From the NCBI GenBank assembly GCA_002238505.1, contig MPMM01000001.1, positions 62,001-126,000 on the forward strand: a stretch of 64,000 nucleotides of DNA, given 5' to 3'. Below are positions 1 through 8,513 of the stretch, piece by piece. Both the position numbers and the translations under genes were made by a program. Numbering within the stretch: the stretch's first letter is position 1; every line of letters begins with the position of its first letter. The notes beneath the pieces are model-generated. The model did no database searches and was not told the origin of the DNA. It worked only from the letters and a program-made list of their open reading frames with translations. Source of the stretch: SAR202 cluster bacterium bin22. GTDB taxonomy: Bacteria; Chloroflexota; Dehalococcoidia; Lucifugimonadales; UBA3495.

Positions 1-1620
1 ATCGACACGCCGGGCCACGCCGACTTCAGCGGGGAAGTGGAGCGGGTGATGAACATGGCCGACGGGTGCCTGCTGCTGGTGGACGCAGTGGACGGTCCAA
101 TGCCCCAGACCCGCTACGTTCTGCAGCAGGCCCTGCAGCGCAACGTAACGCCCATGGTGGTAATCAACAAGATTGACCGGCCAGAAGCACGGATTGCGGA
201 AGTGGAGGTAATGGTCCAGGACCTGTTCCTGGAACTGGCAACCCTGCCGGAACAACTGGACTACCCGGTGCTGTACGCCTCGGCCAAGCAGGGGTTCGCC
301 GCCACGGGTCCGGACGCCAAGGACGGGGACATGCAGCCCCTGTTCGACGCCATCCTGGAGGTTATCCCGCCGCCGTCTGGTGACCCTGAGGGGCGGCTGC
401 AAATGCTGGTGGCGGCGCTGGACTACGACAATTACCTGGGCCAGATTGCTATTGGACGGGTTTTCCAGGGGACTATCCACTTCCGGGATCCCGTGGCCGT
501 CCTGGGACGGGACGGAGAACCCAGGGCTGAGAGCCTGGAGAACGTGTTTGTATTTCGTGGCCTGGAACGGCTTCAGACCCAGGAAGCGGTTGCCGGAGAT
601 ATTGTGGCAGTATCGGGCATTGCCAGCATATCCATAGGGGACACCATTGCCGCACCGGAAAGTCGCGAGGCCCTGCCCGTCATCGATATCGAGGAACCGA
701 CGGTGATGATGACCTTCGGTGTCAACACATCTCCCTTTATGGGGAAGGAAGGCTCCCGGTGTACCTCGCGCATGCTGAGGGAGCGCCTGAACCGGGAACT
801 GCGCACCAACGTCAGCCTGCGAGTGGAAGAAACGGCCAGCGCCGACGAGTTCCTGGTTTCCGGTCGGGGCGAACTGCACCTGGCCATCCTGGTGGAAAAC
901 ATGCGCCGGGAGGACTACGAGTTCCAGGTGTCGCGTCCAGTGCCTGTGACCAGGGTCGTGGACGGAAAAGTCCATGAACCCTACGAACAACTGACCGTTC
1001 ACACCCGGGAGGAGTTCATCGGTCCCCTGTCGGAAAGCCTGGCCAACCGCCTGGCCCAGATGACCGACATGGACAACGACGGGGCGGGCAACGTAAGGAT
1101 GGAATTCCTGGCGCCTACCAGGGGCCTGATCGGATTCCGGTCCTTTTTCCTGCGGACCACCAGGGGCAACGGGGTGACCAACAGTCGCTTTGTTGAATAC
1201 CGGCCAATGACAGGGGAGATGAAGAACGCCAACAGCCAGTCCCTGGTTGCGTCGGAGCCGGGTGTGGCCGTTACCTACGGCCTGCTCAACGCCCAGGGAC
1301 GGGGTTCCACATTTGTCGAGCCGGGAACGCAGGTGTACGAGGGAATGATCGTAGGCATGCACCCCAAGGAAGACGACATAGCCATCAACGTCTGCCGGGA
1401 AAAGAAGCTTACCAACATGCGGTCCTCAACCGCAGATGTGGCCAAGCGGCTGAGTCCGCCGGTGAAAATGAGCCTGGAGGAAGCCTTGGAGTTCATCGCC
1501 AATGATGAACTGGTTGAAGTTACGCCGCAGAACTACCGGCTCAGGAAGAAGATACTGGACTCGGGGGAGCGGCAGAAGCAGCGGAACCGGAAGAGGGAGG
1601 TGGTGGGAACAGCGGGCTAG
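1..1620 (+). CDS. typA: GTP-binding protein TypA/BipA, 5'-truncated by window edge
   Basis: Ribosome-associated translational GTPase of the EF-G/LepA superfamily, involved in 50S assembly and stress adaptation. The reading frame is open from the first base, so the gene starts before the window; a GTG at position 37 is only an internal codon. Visible motifs are G3 (IDTPGH, at the very first codons) and G4 (NKID, about 43 codons later). These are followed by the translation-factor beta-barrel, the EF-G domain III/V-like region ([18 protein letters not shown]) and the TypA C-terminal region ([23 protein letters not shown]). About 539 residues are present against roughly 605-615 for the family, so about 70 residues holding the P-loop and switch I are missing. 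The frame is intact to the TAG. No clear terminator follows. Identification is secure. Confidence 0.96.
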   Translation: MDTPGHADFSGEVERVMNMADGCLLLVDAVDGPMPQTRYVLQQALQRNVTPMVVINKIDRPEARIAEVEVMVQDLFLELATLPEQLDYPVLYASAKQGFAATGPDAKDGDMQPLFDAILEVIPPPSGDPEGRLQMLVAALDYDNYLGQIAIGRVFQGTIHFRDPVAVLGRDGEPRAESLENVFVFRGLERLQTQEAVAGDIVAVSGIASISIGDTIAAPESREALPVIDIEEPTVMMTFGVNTSPFMGKEGSRCTSRMLRERLNRELRTNVSLRVEETASADEFLVSGRGELHLAILVENMRREDYEFQVSRPVPVTRVVDGKVHEPYEQLTVHTREEFIGPLSESLANRLAQMTDMDNDGAGNVRMEFLAPTRGLIGFRSFFLRTTRGNGVTNSRFVEYRPMTGEMKNANSQSLVASEPGVAVTYGLLNAQGRGSTFVEPGTQVYEGMIVGMHPKEDDIAINVCREKKLTNMRSSTADVAKRLSPPVKMSLEEALEFIANDELVEVTPQNYRLRKKILDSGERQKQRNRKREVVGTAG

Positions 1621-1759
1621 TTGGGTTTCTTCTTGACCCTGAATTCAGCGGGCGTTGCTTGTGCAGGGTTTCCCATTCAACCCGTGATTCAGAGGCCCGA
1701 AGCGCATTCGATGTTCGGCCGTTTTTCTCCTTGTGACCAGCTACTAACCTGATTATACA

Positions 1760-1787
1760 TTCACCGGCACTTTTGTTACGATATACT
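1760..1787 (+). promoter_or_regulatory. weak candidate sigma-70 promoter upstream of the repeat protein
   Basis: TTCACC (1760-1765) and TATACT (1782-1787) are separated by 16 bases in an AT-richer patch 55 bases before the ATG at 1842. Only four of six -35 bases match consensus, so this is tentative. The rest of 1621-1841 shows no gene. Confidence 0.3.
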
Positions 1788-1841
1788 ACTACACGATATC
1801 GCTTATTGGTCTCGTTCTTTCCATGATTCGGATGGAATGAT

Positions 1842-2744
1842 ATGAAAAGGCAATATGTTGCAGGTAGAGTGGTCGGTGCCACGGTCACATCCTTGCTTGC
1901 GTTTGCTCTGATATTTGGAACCAGCATTGCGGCATTCAGCAGCATTCACTTTCCCGCATCTGAGGGTGTGCTGGCGCCTCGAAGCGCTCATGCCGAGTAT
2001 GTCCTCGATGAGCTAGACGACAGCGAGGACGGTATAGATACGCCGACCCCGACGGCCACGGACAACGACGGTGTGGACACGCCGACCCCGACGGCCACGG
2101 ACAACGACGGTGTGGACACGCCGACCCCGACGGCCACGGACAACGACGGCATAGATACGCCGACCCCAACGGCCACGGACAACGACGGCATAGACACACC
2201 TACCCCAACGGCCACAGACAACGACGGTATAGATACGCCGACCCCAACGGCCACGGACAATGACGGGGTGGACACGCCCACGCCGACGGCCACGGACAAC
2301 GACGGGGTGGACACGCCCACGCCGACGGCCACGGACAACGACGGGGTGGACACGCCCACGCCGACGGCCACGGACAACGACGGGGTGGACACGCCCACGC
2401 CAACTGACAATGACGGAACGGACAGTGATGGGATAGATACTCCCACTCCTGTTACCCCATCACCGGACACGCCCACGCCGTCGCCTGCAACACCGCCGAC
2501 CCCATCGCCCGATACTCCTGAGCAGGTCCAGCGAGCTGTAGGAACACCTACTCCGGTAACGCCGCCGACCCCATCCCCGGCCACGCCGCCGCCCCCACCG
2601 CCGGCCACGCCGCCGACCCCATCGCCGGTAACGCCGCCGACCCCATCGCCGGTAACGCCGCCGACCCCATCGCCGGTAACGCCGCCCACGCCGGCTTCAC
2701 CGGACAGTGGGGAAGATGATAGCGATGAGTCAGGGGGCAGCTAA
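1842..2744 (+). CDS. secreted Thr/Pro/Asp-rich tandem-repeat protein
   Basis: Predicted exported low-complexity protein of 300 residues; no enzymatic domain is recognisable. The N-terminus has basic residues (MKRQ), a hydrophobic segment at about residues 10-33 and a likely signal peptidase I site (SAHA before EY, near residue 52). Residues 64-191 are ten copies of a 13-residue unit GxDTPTPTATDND (x is V or I; the last copy is two residues short). After a short linker comes a second array of Pro-rich octapeptides TPPTPSPV. The tail is acidic (GEDDSDESGGS), with no LPXTG motif or C-terminal membrane anchor. This suggests a cell-surface spacer or stalk, or an acidic Ca-binding/adhesive coat protein; both are inferences. 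Its 3' end overlaps the next gene by 20 bases. The start lacks a strong ribosome binding site. Confidence 0.7.
   Translation: MKRQYVAGRVVGATVTSLLAFALIFGTSIAAFSSIHFPASEGVLAPRSAHAEYVLDELDDSEDGIDTPTPTATDNDGVDTPTPTATDNDGVDTPTPTATDNDGIDTPTPTATDNDGIDTPTPTATDNDGIDTPTPTATDNDGVDTPTPTATDNDGVDTPTPTATDNDGVDTPTPTATDNDGVDTPTPTDNDGTDSDGIDTPTPVTPSPDTPTPSPATPPTPSPDTPEQVQRAVGTPTPVTPPTPSPATPPPPPPATPPTPSPVTPPTPSPVTPPTPSPVTPPTPASPDSGEDDSDESGGS
2031..2414 (+). repeat. 39-bp minisatellite, ten units, inside the secreted protein gene
   Basis: Nine complete 39-base units start at 2031 and are followed by one 33-base unit (2382-2414). Units 7, 8 and 9 (2265-2381) are identical to each other, and units 2 and 3 are also identical. 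This is the mark of recent in-frame duplication. All unit lengths are multiples of three, so copy-number change would keep the frame. Confidence 0.95.
2559..2699 (+). repeat. 24-bp tandem repeat encoding TPPTPSPx
   Basis: Five 24-base units (2559-2678) plus a partial sixth encode a Pro-rich octapeptide. The third to fifth units (2607-2678) are identical. This second array has a different period from the 39-base array upstream in the same gene. Confidence 0.9.
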
Positions 2745-3969
2745 CATCGTGGCCGCCCTTTTATGCTCGGTTCCGATATACCCCCGCGTTGAGTTTCCTG
2801 ACGACCCCAAACTGCCGGAGTTGCCACTGCTCTTCGACCCTGAGTGGCTATTGGAAATATGGCGGAAAGAACTTGGGTGGGTTGACCGCGTACCCCAGGC
2901 AATCCATATCCGCCAGTTCACCCACAGCCTGGGCAGGAGGGCGATGGTCAGTTACCTGGTGGAATGGGACCCGGAAGAGTACTTGCCGGACGAGCACGTT
3001 GTGGCCCTGCTGGAGCGGGGAGAACCTGTAAAGCTCTTCCCGTTCCCCGACGACCCCGAGTTGCCTGGGTTGAAACGAGTGGCAGATCCGGGGGGTGCGC
3101 TGGAACTGATGAAGCGCCACGTGCTGCCCGTTGGCGGTCGCCGAATTCGGGTCGAGGTGGTCCGGTACAGGCCCGGCAATCGAGCGGTCCTGCGCCACCG
3201 GGTTGGCCGGGCGGGTTTCTTTGCCCGGGTATTGCCCCCATCCTCTCTGGAACCCTTCCTCAACGGATGGGAACTGATTGGCCAGTCCAAATTTGTTGCG
3301 CCCCGGATCGCCGGATGCTGGAAAGAAGGTGGCGTAGTGTGGATGTCTGAGATTCCCGGCACAAACTTGCGCCGGTGTATTCGTCGGGGTGACCGGCCAG
3401 ACCCGGAACCCCTGTTGGACGGGCTCGAGTCGATCTGGGGCCAGGAACCGGTTAACAACTCTACTGCTGCTTACAATTTGCCAGGCGGGTACCGTCAGGC
3501 CAAACGAATGTTCACGCATGCGGCCAGGGACAATCCAGATCTTTCAGCTGCAATCAGGGGATCCTCTGATATTCTGGACCCCTTTATAGATTCCTGGGCG
3601 CCCACGAGCATCGCGCATAACGACTTTTATGATGACCAGCTCATCGTTACTCCAGAAGGCCGGCTTGCTCTGGTTGATTTCGAGGAAGCGGGGCCGGGTG
3701 ATCCGCTGCTGGACGTGGGTAATTTCCTGGCTCACCTAAGGTGGAGGATGAGGTTAGGATCAGATTCTCAAGTGGACATAGCCTCCGAGTACCATCAAAT
3801 TTTCCGGGAGGCGGCCCTCCAGCGGTTTCAATGGAACGGGAGAGAGCTGGATTTCAGGGAGGCTGTGTGCCTGTTTCGACTCTGCACTAACATGGTCAGG
3901 CAGCCCCAGGAAGACTGGGCGAACAGGCTGCAGAGAGGCCTTTCCCTCGTGAAGGAAATTGTGCGTTGA
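2725..3969 (+). CDS. phosphotransferase family protein (aminoglycoside phosphotransferase/choline kinase fold)
   Basis: Predicted small-molecule kinase of the APH fold, about 414 residues. The C-terminal half carries the family's catalytic signature: HND at residues 298-300 (Brenner-type motif with catalytic Asp) and the metal-binding DFE at about 318-320, followed by AGPGDPLLDVGNFLAHL. The N-terminal 100 residues are less typical. The substrate is unknown; such kinases act on aminoglycosides, choline, homoserine, sugars and other compounds, so resistance should not be assumed. The chosen ATG at 2725 has GGGGAAG 9 bases upstream (2709-2715). A GTG at 2707 and an ATG at 2716 are alternatives. 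The start lies inside the end of the repeat-protein gene, which implies translational coupling. A strong hairpin terminator follows. Confidence 0.75.
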   Translation: MSQGAANIVAALLCSVPIYPRVEFPDDPKLPELPLLFDPEWLLEIWRKELGWVDRVPQAIHIRQFTHSLGRRAMVSYLVEWDPEEYLPDEHVVALLERGEPVKLFPFPDDPELPGLKRVADPGGALELMKRHVLPVGGRRIRVEVVRYRPGNRAVLRHRVGRAGFFARVLPPSSLEPFLNGWELIGQSKFVAPRIAGCWKEGGVVWMSEIPGTNLRRCIRRGDRPDPEPLLDGLESIWGQEPVNNSTAAYNLPGGYRQAKRMFTHAARDNPDLSAAIRGSSDILDPFIDSWAPTSIAHNDFYDDQLIVTPEGRLALVDFEEAGPGDPLLDVGNFLAHLRWRMRLGSDSQVDIASEYHQIFREAALQRFQWNGRELDFREAVCLFRLCTNMVRQPQEDWANRLQRGLSLVKEIVR

Positions 3970-4016
3970 AGAACCCGGATTGGGTTCAAGCGCCCATCAG
4001 TTAGTGACCGAAAGAG

Positions 4017-4047
4017 AAAGCGGCCCAGCATTTCTGGGCCGCTTTCT
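4017..4047. terminator. bidirectional rho-independent terminator between convergent genes
   Basis: A perfect 12-bp stem (4017-4028 with 4034-4045) has a five-base loop, with T-rich sequence on both sides in the appropriate orientation. It sits between the kinase gene ending at 3969 and the minus-strand VOC gene ending at 4082. Confidence 0.85.
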
Positions 4048-4081
4048 GATTTAGACGTTTTTGGGTAAACCCTGTTGACTC

Positions 4082-4651
4082 TTAGTCGCCCATCGTCCTG
4101 ACGGTGCCGCGGTGGTAACGCTCCACGGTGGTGTCGGGGTCCCAGTCGGCGGGGACTTGCGAGGCCCAGGGGGGAACCGGGTCTTCGAAGGTGAAGACGA
4201 AGTCGCGGTCGCCGCGGCCCTTCTTGAACAGTTCCTTGGAGGTTGGGTACTCGAAGTAAATCTCCAGGCGGTTGCCTTCGGAGTCGGCGAAGTACATGCT
4301 GCGCTGGTTGGCGTGCTCCACCAGGCGGTCCACGGTGACACCGTTGCTGAGCAGGTGATCGTAGGCGTCCTTCATGTCCTGGTGGCTGTCAACCTTGATG
4401 GCGATGTGGGCGACGCCTACCTGGTTGCGCTCGGGGGCCTCCAGGGCGTTTTCGGGGTCTTCCACGGGTGTCAGGTCAAAAACGTGGCCTTCGTGGGTGT
4501 CGTCACGGCCCAGGCTCATGAACACGCCGCCGTGTTCCGGGTCCTCTTCCTCAATGACAAAACCCAGGACGTCGGTGTAGAACTTCTTGGCCCGCTCGAT
4601 GTCGCGCACGCGGACAGCGGCATGGCCAATGCGGGAAAGGTTGATGGGCAT
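4082..4651 (-). CDS. VOC-superfamily protein (glyoxalase/extradiol dioxygenase-like)
   Basis: Metalloenzyme of the vicinal-oxygen-chelate fold, 189 residues. Two beta-alpha-beta-beta-beta modules are visible. Putative metal ligands in the usual places are His10 (IGHAAVRV), His82 (VAHIAIKV) and Glu130 (NRLEIYFEY). The pattern DSEGNRLEIYFEY resembles ring-cleaving catechol 2,3-dioxygenase-like members more than glyoxalase I, but the substrate cannot be read from sequence. The ATG at 4651 is preferred over an upstream TTG (4666) because GGAGG sits 8 bases before it. It is the most downstream member of the minus-strand accessory block; the NHL-protein gene lies 166 bases upstream. Confidence 0.85.
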   Translation of the reverse strand: MPINLSRIGHAAVRVRDIERAKKFYTDVLGFVIEEEDPEHGGVFMSLGRDDTHEGHVFDLTPVEDPENALEAPERNQVGVAHIAIKVDSHQDMKDAYDHLLSNGVTVDRLVEHANQRSMYFADSEGNRLEIYFEYPTSKELFKKGRGDRDFVFTFEDPVPPWASQVPADWDPDTTVERYHRGTVRTMGD

Positions 4652-4817
4652 ACTGGCTTCCTCCAAATGGTGTGTTGGCTCGAGTTTCGGACAACACTTT
4701 ATAGGAATGGCACGGGCCTAGTCAACAAAACCCCGACAGGCACAGGGCGTCTGCCAGGGGCGACGGGCTTCTGGACGGGTTGACACGCAGATTCGGTCCT
4801 ACGGTGGGGTTCGAGCA

Positions 4818-5852
4818 TTACAGGCCAACCATGCGGATGCGGTTGTTGTGGGTGTCGGCGAGGAAAAGGTCGCCCCGGGCGCTGATGCCGCACCCGTGGG
4901 CGCGAGAAATGCTGGCAGCCGTTGCAGGGCCTCCGTCGCCGTCACCGCCTTCGCGGCCACCGACTATGGTGGTAACGATGCCGGTGCGGGTGTCGATGCG
5001 GCGGACGGCGAAGTTCTCGGTGTCAACCACAATGACGTTACCCGCCAGGTCGCAGCGGATGGCCTTGGGAGCGCCCTAGGTGGCAGCAAAGGCCGGGCCA
5101 CCGTCGCCGGAGTAACCGAAGGTGGCGTTGGCGCCGGCAATGGTGGTCAGGGTTCCGTCGGTGGATATCCGGCGAATGCCGTTGCCCTCCCTTTCGGCGA
5201 TGTAGGTGTTGCCAAAGTGGTCCATGCAAATGGCTCGAGGTCCCATCAGGCTGGCCTGCGTGGCGGGACTGCCTTCTCCGGCGCGGGACTTCTCGCCCGT
5301 TCCGGCCAGAGTAGTGATGATGCCGGTAGCCAGGTCAACCCGGCGGATTCGCTGGTCCTGAATGTCCGCAATCAGGAGACCGCCCTGACCGTCAAGGAAC
5401 AGGTCATTGGGTTCCTTGAGCATGGCCTCGGTGGCAGGGCCGCCATCGCCGCTATAGCCGAACTGGCCGGTACCCGCGATGGTTGAAATGAGACCGGTGC
5501 GGCCGTCAATCTTCCTGACAGCCGGGTCGAACCGCTGGGCAAAGTAAATGTCGTCGTTTCGGTCGATGGCAAGTCCGTAAGGCTGGTTAAGGGTTGATTC
5601 CAGCGCGGGACCGCCGTCCCCGGAGTAACTGCCTTCGCCCGTGCCTGCTACCAGGGTAATGATGCCGGTTTGAGCGTCCATACGGCGAATGCGATTTTGC
5701 CGTCCCATGCATACTATCATATTGCCGTGGGAGTCGAACTCGCAGGCATAGGGCAACTGGCAGGCCGCCTGGAGAGCAGGGCCGCCGTCGCCGTGCCAGC
5801 CTTCCTCTCCATTTCCGAGAATGGTCTGGATGATTCCTTTTTCAGGGAGCAT
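4818..5852 (-). pseudogene. NHL-repeat beta-propeller protein interrupted by an in-frame TAG
   Basis: Six-bladed NHL-type repeats are visible, each with a GDGGPA turn, a GLxxDxxGNxYxAD-type strand and IRRxD. The frame is open from the ATG at 5852 (AGGAGG 7 bases upstream) to a TAG at 5076-5078. It then continues in the same frame as a further NHL blade (IRCDLAGNVIVVDTEN, then IRMVGL) to a stop at 4818. Aligning blades puts the TAG where other blades have Leu (ATEAMLKEP against AFAAT*GAP), so a single TTG-to-TAG change explains it. Either the gene is newly broken, the base is a sequencing/assembly error, or the stop is read through. Members are often secreted or enzyme-associated propellers, but no signal peptide is evident here. 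The whole product would be about 344 residues. Confidence 0.8.
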
Positions 5853-6065
5853 GGAGAATCCTCCTTTCAACAGTGCCCGTGCCTGTTACTGTCCCGATCC
5901 CGCAGGACTTCGTAAGAGGATCAGAGTAGCGCGGTCCTGTTGGAGTGTCATTATTGCACAGGTCCCCGGCGACGGTTCAGCCGTTAAGGGGTAACCGTGC
6001 CGTCAGGCCTGACGTGGCGTTATCCCAAACGCCGTTCAATTGTGGTAAATTAGGCCCAGATACTG

Positions 6066-6082
6066 CCTGGCCCTGGGCCAGG
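6066..6082. promoter_or_regulatory. perfect inverted repeat just upstream of the molybdenum hydroxylase gene
   Basis: CCTGGCCC-T-GGGCCAGG is a perfect 8-bp inverted repeat centred 26 bases before the ATG at 6100, directly in front of the GGAGGAAG ribosome binding site. It could be an operator or a small mRNA hairpin limiting translation. Function is inferred from position only. Confidence 0.4.
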
Positions 6083-6099
6083 TTTGAGGGGAGGAAGAG

Positions 6100-8424
6100 A
6101 TGCTCGATTACAAGCCCAACATTGTGCTCTCGAACCAGGAGTACGATGTCGTAGGTACCAGACCCATCAGGCATGACGGACCGGACAAGGTGATGGGTCG
6201 GGCCCGCTACGCCGCGGACATTCATCTGACCGGAATGCTGTTTGGAAAGATCCTGCGCAGTCCCCATCCCCACGCGCGGATTCGGGGGATTGACGCCAGC
6301 AAGGCGCTGGCCCTGCCGGGAGTGGAGGCGGTGGTGACGTCTGCCGACTTTCCCGACGTGTCCGCCGAAGTATCGGACCTGTCGGAGGGGGCCAACGTTA
6401 ATTATGGCTTCTACAGCCGCAACGTGATGGCCCGGGAAAAGGCCCTCTATCGCGGGCACGCCGTCGCCGCCGTGGCAGCAACCAGCCAGCACCTGGCGGA
6501 GGAGGCCCTGGCGCTGATCGAAGTGGATTGGGAAGTGCTGGAACCGGTGCTGACCGCAGACGAAGCCCTGGCCGACAATGCGCCCCTGGTGCACGAGCGG
6601 CTGGTTACGTTTGACAGTCCCAGCTGGCGGCCCGGAGCGTGGGGCGACCAGTCGGGCAAGGTAACCAACCTGGCCAACCGGTTTGAATACACGCTGGGGG
6701 ATCCGGAAAAGGCCTTCGCCGAGGCGGACGTGGTGGTGGAGCGAGAGTTCCATACCAAGGCGGTCCACCAGGGTTACATCGAGCCCCATTCCGCCACTGC
6801 CCAGTGGAACACGGACGATACCGTCACTATCTGGGCTAGCAGCCAGGGCCACTTTGCCCTGCGCGACCACACATCTACTATCCTGGGTGTCTCCGTTTCC
6901 AGGGTAAAGGTTGTCCCCATGGAAATTGGGGGCGGATTTGGCGGCAAGGGTATGGGTGGCTGCTACATCGAGCCGGTGGTCGCGGCGCTGTCGCGGAAGA
7001 CCGGCAAGCCAGTAAAGATAGCCATGTCGCGCACCGAGGTATTCCTGGGAACCGGTCCAGCGCCGGCCACGCATATGAAGGTGAAGGTGGGGGCCACCAA
7101 CGACGGCAAGATTACCGTTGCCGAGGCCCAGTTGACCTATGAAGCGGGGGCTTTCCCTGGCTCACCGGTGGCGTCGGCCTGCCGGACCATGTTTGCCCCC
7201 TACAACATCCCCAACGGGTACATTGAGGGGCTGGACGTGGTGGTTAACACCCAGAAGTCGGCCGCATACCGTGCGCCCGGCTCGCCAACCGCCGCGTTTG
7301 CCGCGGAGACGGTCCTGGACGAGGTGTGCGAGAAGATCGGGATGGACCCGGTTGAGTTTCGGCTGATTAACTCGGCCAAGGAGGGCGACCGCCAAATTAC
7401 GGGTCCGACCTTCCGCCGCATCGGAATGGTGGAACTGTGCCAGGCGGCCCAGCAACATCCGCACCTGGCCCAGCCCATAGAGGGCAAGAATCGGGGCAGG
7501 GGCGTTGCCGCCGGTTGCTGGATGAACGGGACTGGCCCGGCCAGCGCCGTGGCCAGTGTCAACCCGGACGGCACGGTAAGCCTGGTGGAGGGCTCGCCGG
7601 ATATCGGAGGAAGCCGGGCCGCCATGGCCATGCAGATTGCGGAAGTACTGGGCATCGCGGCGGAGGATATCAAGCCCTCCATCGCCGATACTGACTCCAT
7701 CGGGTACAGCTCCGGGGCCGGCGGGAGCGGCGTGACCTTCAAGATGGGTACGGCAGTTTACAACGCTGGAGAAGACATCAAGCGGCAACTCATCGAGCGG
7801 GCGGCCACGATCTGGGACGTGAGTGTGGAGGACGTGGAGTACAACAAGGGGGTGCTGAGCCACAAGTCGGACTCGGAGCTGAGCATGACCTTTGCGCAGA
7901 TTGCCCGGCGGCTGAATGGCAGCGGCGGTCCGGTGGTGGGTCGCGCGACTGCAAACCCGGCGGGAGTGGGGAACGCCTTTGGTATCCACATCGTGGACGT
8001 GGAGGTTGACCCGGACACGGGGAAGGTGGAAGTATTGCGTTACACCGCCCTTCAGGATGCGGGCAAGGCCATCCACCCCAGCTACGTTGAGGGCCAGATT
8101 CAGGGCGGCGCGGTCCAGGGCATCGGCTGGGCGCTGAACGAGGAGTATTACGTGGACCAGGAGGGGTTGATGGTCAACTCCAGTTTCCTGGATTATCGGA
8201 TGCCGACCTGCCTGGACTTGCCGATGATTGACACGGTAATCGTGGAGGTAGCTAATCCGGGCCACCCGCTGGGAGTTCGCGGCGTGGGAGAGGTTTCTCT
8301 TGTGCCTCCCATGGGGGCCGTGGCCAACGCCATTTACCACGCGGTGGGGTTGAGGTTGACCGACCTGCCGATGAACTCGGCCACCTACCTTGAGGCCAAG
8401 TGGGAGCAGGAGAACGGGGGGTAG
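6100..8424 (+). CDS. molybdenum hydroxylase large subunit (xanthine dehydrogenase/CoxL family)
   Basis: Molybdopterin-binding catalytic subunit of a xanthine/aldehyde oxidase-type hydroxylase, 774 residues, the usual length. The N-terminal alpha/beta hammerhead domain is visible (VMGRARYAADI, GKILRSPHPHARI, residues 25-130). It is followed by the two Moco-binding domains, with the Gly-rich GGGFGGKG near residue 282, AYRAPGSPTAAF near 388, and the catalytic Glu at about residue 731 in GVRGVGE. AYRAPG resembles form-II/generic members rather than the form-I CO dehydrogenase signature AYXCSFR, so CO oxidation is unlikely. It is the only plus-strand gene in the left block, and no FeS or FAD subunit lies nearby, so electron-transfer partners must be elsewhere. 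The start is well supported by GGAGGAAG. Confidence 0.9.
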   Translation: MLDYKPNIVLSNQEYDVVGTRPIRHDGPDKVMGRARYAADIHLTGMLFGKILRSPHPHARIRGIDASKALALPGVEAVVTSADFPDVSAEVSDLSEGANVNYGFYSRNVMAREKALYRGHAVAAVAATSQHLAEEALALIEVDWEVLEPVLTADEALADNAPLVHERLVTFDSPSWRPGAWGDQSGKVTNLANRFEYTLGDPEKAFAEADVVVEREFHTKAVHQGYIEPHSATAQWNTDDTVTIWASSQGHFALRDHTSTILGVSVSRVKVVPMEIGGGFGGKGMGGCYIEPVVAALSRKTGKPVKIAMSRTEVFLGTGPAPATHMKVKVGATNDGKITVAEAQLTYEAGAFPGSPVASACRTMFAPYNIPNGYIEGLDVVVNTQKSAAYRAPGSPTAAFAAETVLDEVCEKIGMDPVEFRLINSAKEGDRQITGPTFRRIGMVELCQAAQQHPHLAQPIEGKNRGRGVAAGCWMNGTGPASAVASVNPDGTVSLVEGSPDIGGSRAAMAMQIAEVLGIAAEDIKPSIADTDSIGYSSGAGGSGVTFKMGTAVYNAGEDIKRQLIERAATIWDVSVEDVEYNKGVLSHKSDSELSMTFAQIARRLNGSGGPVVGRATANPAGVGNAFGIHIVDVEVDPDTGKVEVLRYTALQDAGKAIHPSYVEGQIQGGAVQGIGWALNEEYYVDQEGLMVNSSFLDYRMPTCLDLPMIDTVIVEVANPGHPLGVRGVGEVSLVPPMGAVANAIYHAVGLRLTDLPMNSATYLEAKWEQENGG

Positions 8425-8460
8425 TTAACGCTGCTCGGCGGCACTGCCAGTAGATTGCAA

Positions 8461-8495
8461 GGGGCGGGTTTCCAACAAACCCGCCCCGATTTCTT
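8461..8495. terminator. bidirectional rho-independent terminator
   Basis: A perfect 11-bp GC-rich stem (8461-8471 with 8477-8487) and five-base loop, followed by ATTTCTTTG, lies between the convergent genes ending at 8424 and 8514. Confidence 0.85.
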
Positions 8496-8513
8496 TGTTC
8501 AAGTGTTTGGCTC

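Noticed and set aside
2031-2414. Possible CRISPR array
   Set aside because: Units are contiguous 39-base in-frame repeats with no variable spacers and no cas genes nearby.
1988-2689. Antisense frame rich in GVGVS repeats
   Set aside because: It merely mirrors the minisatellite on the other strand; no start signal or known family.
2725-3969. Antibiotic resistance gene
   Set aside because: Only the general kinase fold is recognisable; the family covers many unrelated substrates.
6100-8424. Carbon monoxide dehydrogenase (form I)
   Set aside because: The AYXCSFR motif is absent (AYRAPG instead) and CoxM/CoxS genes are missing.
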